NCBI GenBank assembly: GCA_937982495.1
Contig: CALJLX010000123.1
Location: 1-6,583, forward strand
Length of the DNA stretch: 6,583 bases
Origin: an uncultured Desulfuromonas sp.
GTDB taxonomy: Bacteria; Desulfobacterota; Desulfuromonadia; Desulfuromonadales; Trichloromonadaceae
Direction of reading: 5' to 3'
A program made the translations under genes and the position numbers. This document shows, in pieces, positions 5,239-6,583 of this stretch. The notes beneath the pieces are model-generated. The model did no database searches. It had not been told where the DNA came from and worked only from the letters and a program-made list of their open reading frames with translations. Position 1 is the first letter of the stretch; every line of letters begins with the position of its first letter.

Positions 5239-6583
5239 AGCCGTTCAGTTTTTTTCGGCAGCGGCGACAGCCGCGCGATCGATTCCACGTGTGGGGTCTG
5301 GGGGAACATGTCCACCGGCTGTACCGCTTCGGTCCCATAGCCGAGGCGGTGCAGCAGCTCCAGATCCCGGGCCAGGGTCTCGGGATTGCAGGAGACGTAG
5401 ATGATCGTGCGCGGCGCCAGGCCCGCCAGTTCGGTCAAGACCTCCTCGGCGCAGCCGCCCCGGGGGGGATTGAGCACCGCGACACTCCCCGGCGGCAGCT
5501 CCCCGGCCAGATCGTGGATCAGTTCGGCGGCGTCGCCGGCGATGAAGACGCAGTTGTTCCGCTCGTTCATGCGGGCATTCTCGCGGGCGTTGCGCACCGC
5601 CTCCTCGCTGACCTCGATGCCGATCACCCTCCCGGCGTCCTGGGCCAGGTTGAGGGCGATGCCGCCGATGCCGCAGTAGAGATCGACGGCGATCTCCCCC
5701 GGTTTCAGCCCGGCCCATTGGCGCACCTGGGCATAGATGCGCGCCGCCTGCTCGTTGTGCACCTGAAAGAAAGAGGTCGGCGCGATGCGCAGGCGGATCT
5801 CCCCCACCTGATCGATCAGATCGGGCACTCCCAGCATTTTCAACGTTTCCCGACCGAAAATCACATTCCCTTCGGCGCTGTTGATGTTCTGCTGCACCGA
5901 GACGACTTCCGGCACCTTTTTCATCAGCCACTTGCCGAGATGGGTGAGATCCCGGAAATTGCGCTCGGCGCAGACGAAGGTGACCATCGCCCGGTTCGCC
6001 GCCGGGGCGACCTTGATCGTCAGGTAGCGCAACAGCCCCCGTTTACTGCGCGGGTTATACAGATAGATGTCCTGCCGCGCGATCTCTTCCTTGACCACGG
6101 CGACGATGCGGTTGATCAGGGGATGATGCAAAGGGCAGTCGGCGATATCCACCACCGCGTGGCTCCCCCGGCGGTAGAGGCCGATCTTGACTTCCCCCCG
6201 TTCCTTGGCCATCACAAGTTTGGCGTTGGTGCGGTAGCCGAGGCGTTGCTCGGCTTCCAGGATGGGGAGCACCGGCACTTCGGCCAGCGGCGTCCGGTTG
6301 CTCAGATGACGGCGGACCTTGGCTTCCTTGAAGCGCAACTGCGCCGGGTAGTTCATGGCGATGAGCGAACAGCCCTGGCAGTCCTGGGCGCGTTGGCAAC
6401 TCGGCACGCCCCTCTCGACGCTCTTGCGCAGCACTTTGCGCAACTGGCCGATAATGCGCCGCTGCCCTTCGTGCTCGATGGCGAAGGTCACCTTTTCGCC
6501 GGGCAGGGCGCCGGCGATAAGCACTTCCTTGGTCTGGTAGTAGCCGATCCCGAGCCCCTCGTCGTCGAGGCGGTTGATGTCCA
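5235..6583 (-). CDS. rlmD: 23S rRNA (uracil-C5)-methyltransferase, RlmD/RumA type (5' end missing)
   Basis: The enzyme uses SAM to methylate C5 of a uridine in 23S rRNA (U1939 for E. coli RlmD). The frame is open to the right edge and ends with TAG at 5237-5235; 448 residues are visible and only a few N-terminal ones are probably missing. The first visible part (LDDEGLGIGYY...ALPGEKV) is a TRAM RNA-binding domain. Four cysteines of the [4Fe-4S] cluster are present as C-x5-C-x2-C (6398-6369) and D-C-P-L (Cys at 6137-6135). The methyltransferase part has DLYCGIGG (SAM motif I, about 5687-5660), NPPRGG (about 5471-5451), the nucleophile motif S-C-N-P (Cys at 5390-5388) and a final H-V-E-S with the general-base Glu. 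All catalytic residues are present. GTG 6524 is an internal codon, not the start, since the TRAM domain continues upstream. RlmD rather than RlmC is chosen by length and the cluster; exact target specificity is inferred. Confidence 0.93.
   Translation of the reverse strand, partial: DINRLDDEGLGIGYYQTKEVLIAGALPGEKVTFAIEHEGQRRIIGQLRKVLRKSVERGVPSCQRAQDCQGCSLIAMNYPAQLRFKEAKVRRHLSNRTPLAEVPVLPILEAEQRLGYRTNAKLVMAKERGEVKIGLYRRGSHAVVDIADCPLHHPLINRIVAVVKEEIARQDIYLYNPRSKRGLLRYLTIKVAPAANRAMVTFVCAERNFRDLTHLGKWLMKKVPEVVSVQQNINSAEGNVIFGRETLKMLGVPDLIDQVGEIRLRIAPTSFFQVHNEQAARIYAQVRQWAGLKPGEIAVDLYCGIGGIALNLAQDAGRVIGIEVSEEAVRNARENARMNERNNCVFIAGDAAELIHDLAGELPPGSVAVLNPPRGGCAEEVLTELAGLAPRTIIYVSCNPETLARDLELLHRLGYGTEAVQPVDMFPQTPHVESIARLSPLPKKTERL

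Overview
The window is high-GC bacterial chromosome. Its gene content (a selenocysteine-containing SelD, SelB, the selenium-associated protein YedF, a GGDEF protein and a sigma-54-type promoter) fits the Desulfuromonadales/Geobacterales (former Deltaproteobacteria). That taxonomic guess comes from gene families and composition, not from a database search.

Layout: the 3' end of a diguanylate cyclase gene runs rightward (1-359). A short intergenic region (360-482) follows, with a GC-rich inverted repeat, a 12-bp palindrome and a strong bidirectional terminator. Next comes a leftward selenium block, read here in transcription order from right to left: yedF (4896-4315), a 473-bp intergenic region, a small unknown gene of 66 codons (3841-3641) under a very good sigma-54 promoter candidate (3926-3911), selB (3450-1525) and selD (1523-483). 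selB and selD are separated by one base and are almost certainly translationally coupled. To the right of yedF a small TPR-like lipoprotein gene (5026-5238, rightward) diverges from it. That gene runs tail to tail, with interlocked stop codons, into the 3' end of a 23S rRNA m5U methyltransferase gene of the RlmD/RumA type (leftward, cut by the right edge).

The central observation is that selD is itself a selenoprotein gene. Reading upstream of the longest uninterrupted frame gives an ATG at 1523, 16 sense codons, an in-frame TGA at 1475-1473 where the catalytic Cys17 of E. coli SelD lies, the conserved Lys at position 20, and then the rest of the enzyme. The true product is 346 aa. A standard gene caller would report a 318-aa protein starting at a GTG after the TGA and would lose the active site. 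A perfect 8-bp hairpin with a GUG loop begins within about 35 nt of the UGA and is the best SECIS candidate.

Working together: SelD makes selenophosphate and SelB delivers Sec-tRNA to UGA codons, including the one in selD, which creates a feedback loop. YedF is a TusA/DsrE-type protein that follows selenium-use genes and may handle reactive sulfur or selenium. selA and the tRNA-Sec gene (selC) are not in this window. The sigma-54-driven 66-codon gene between yedF and selB is the least explained item.
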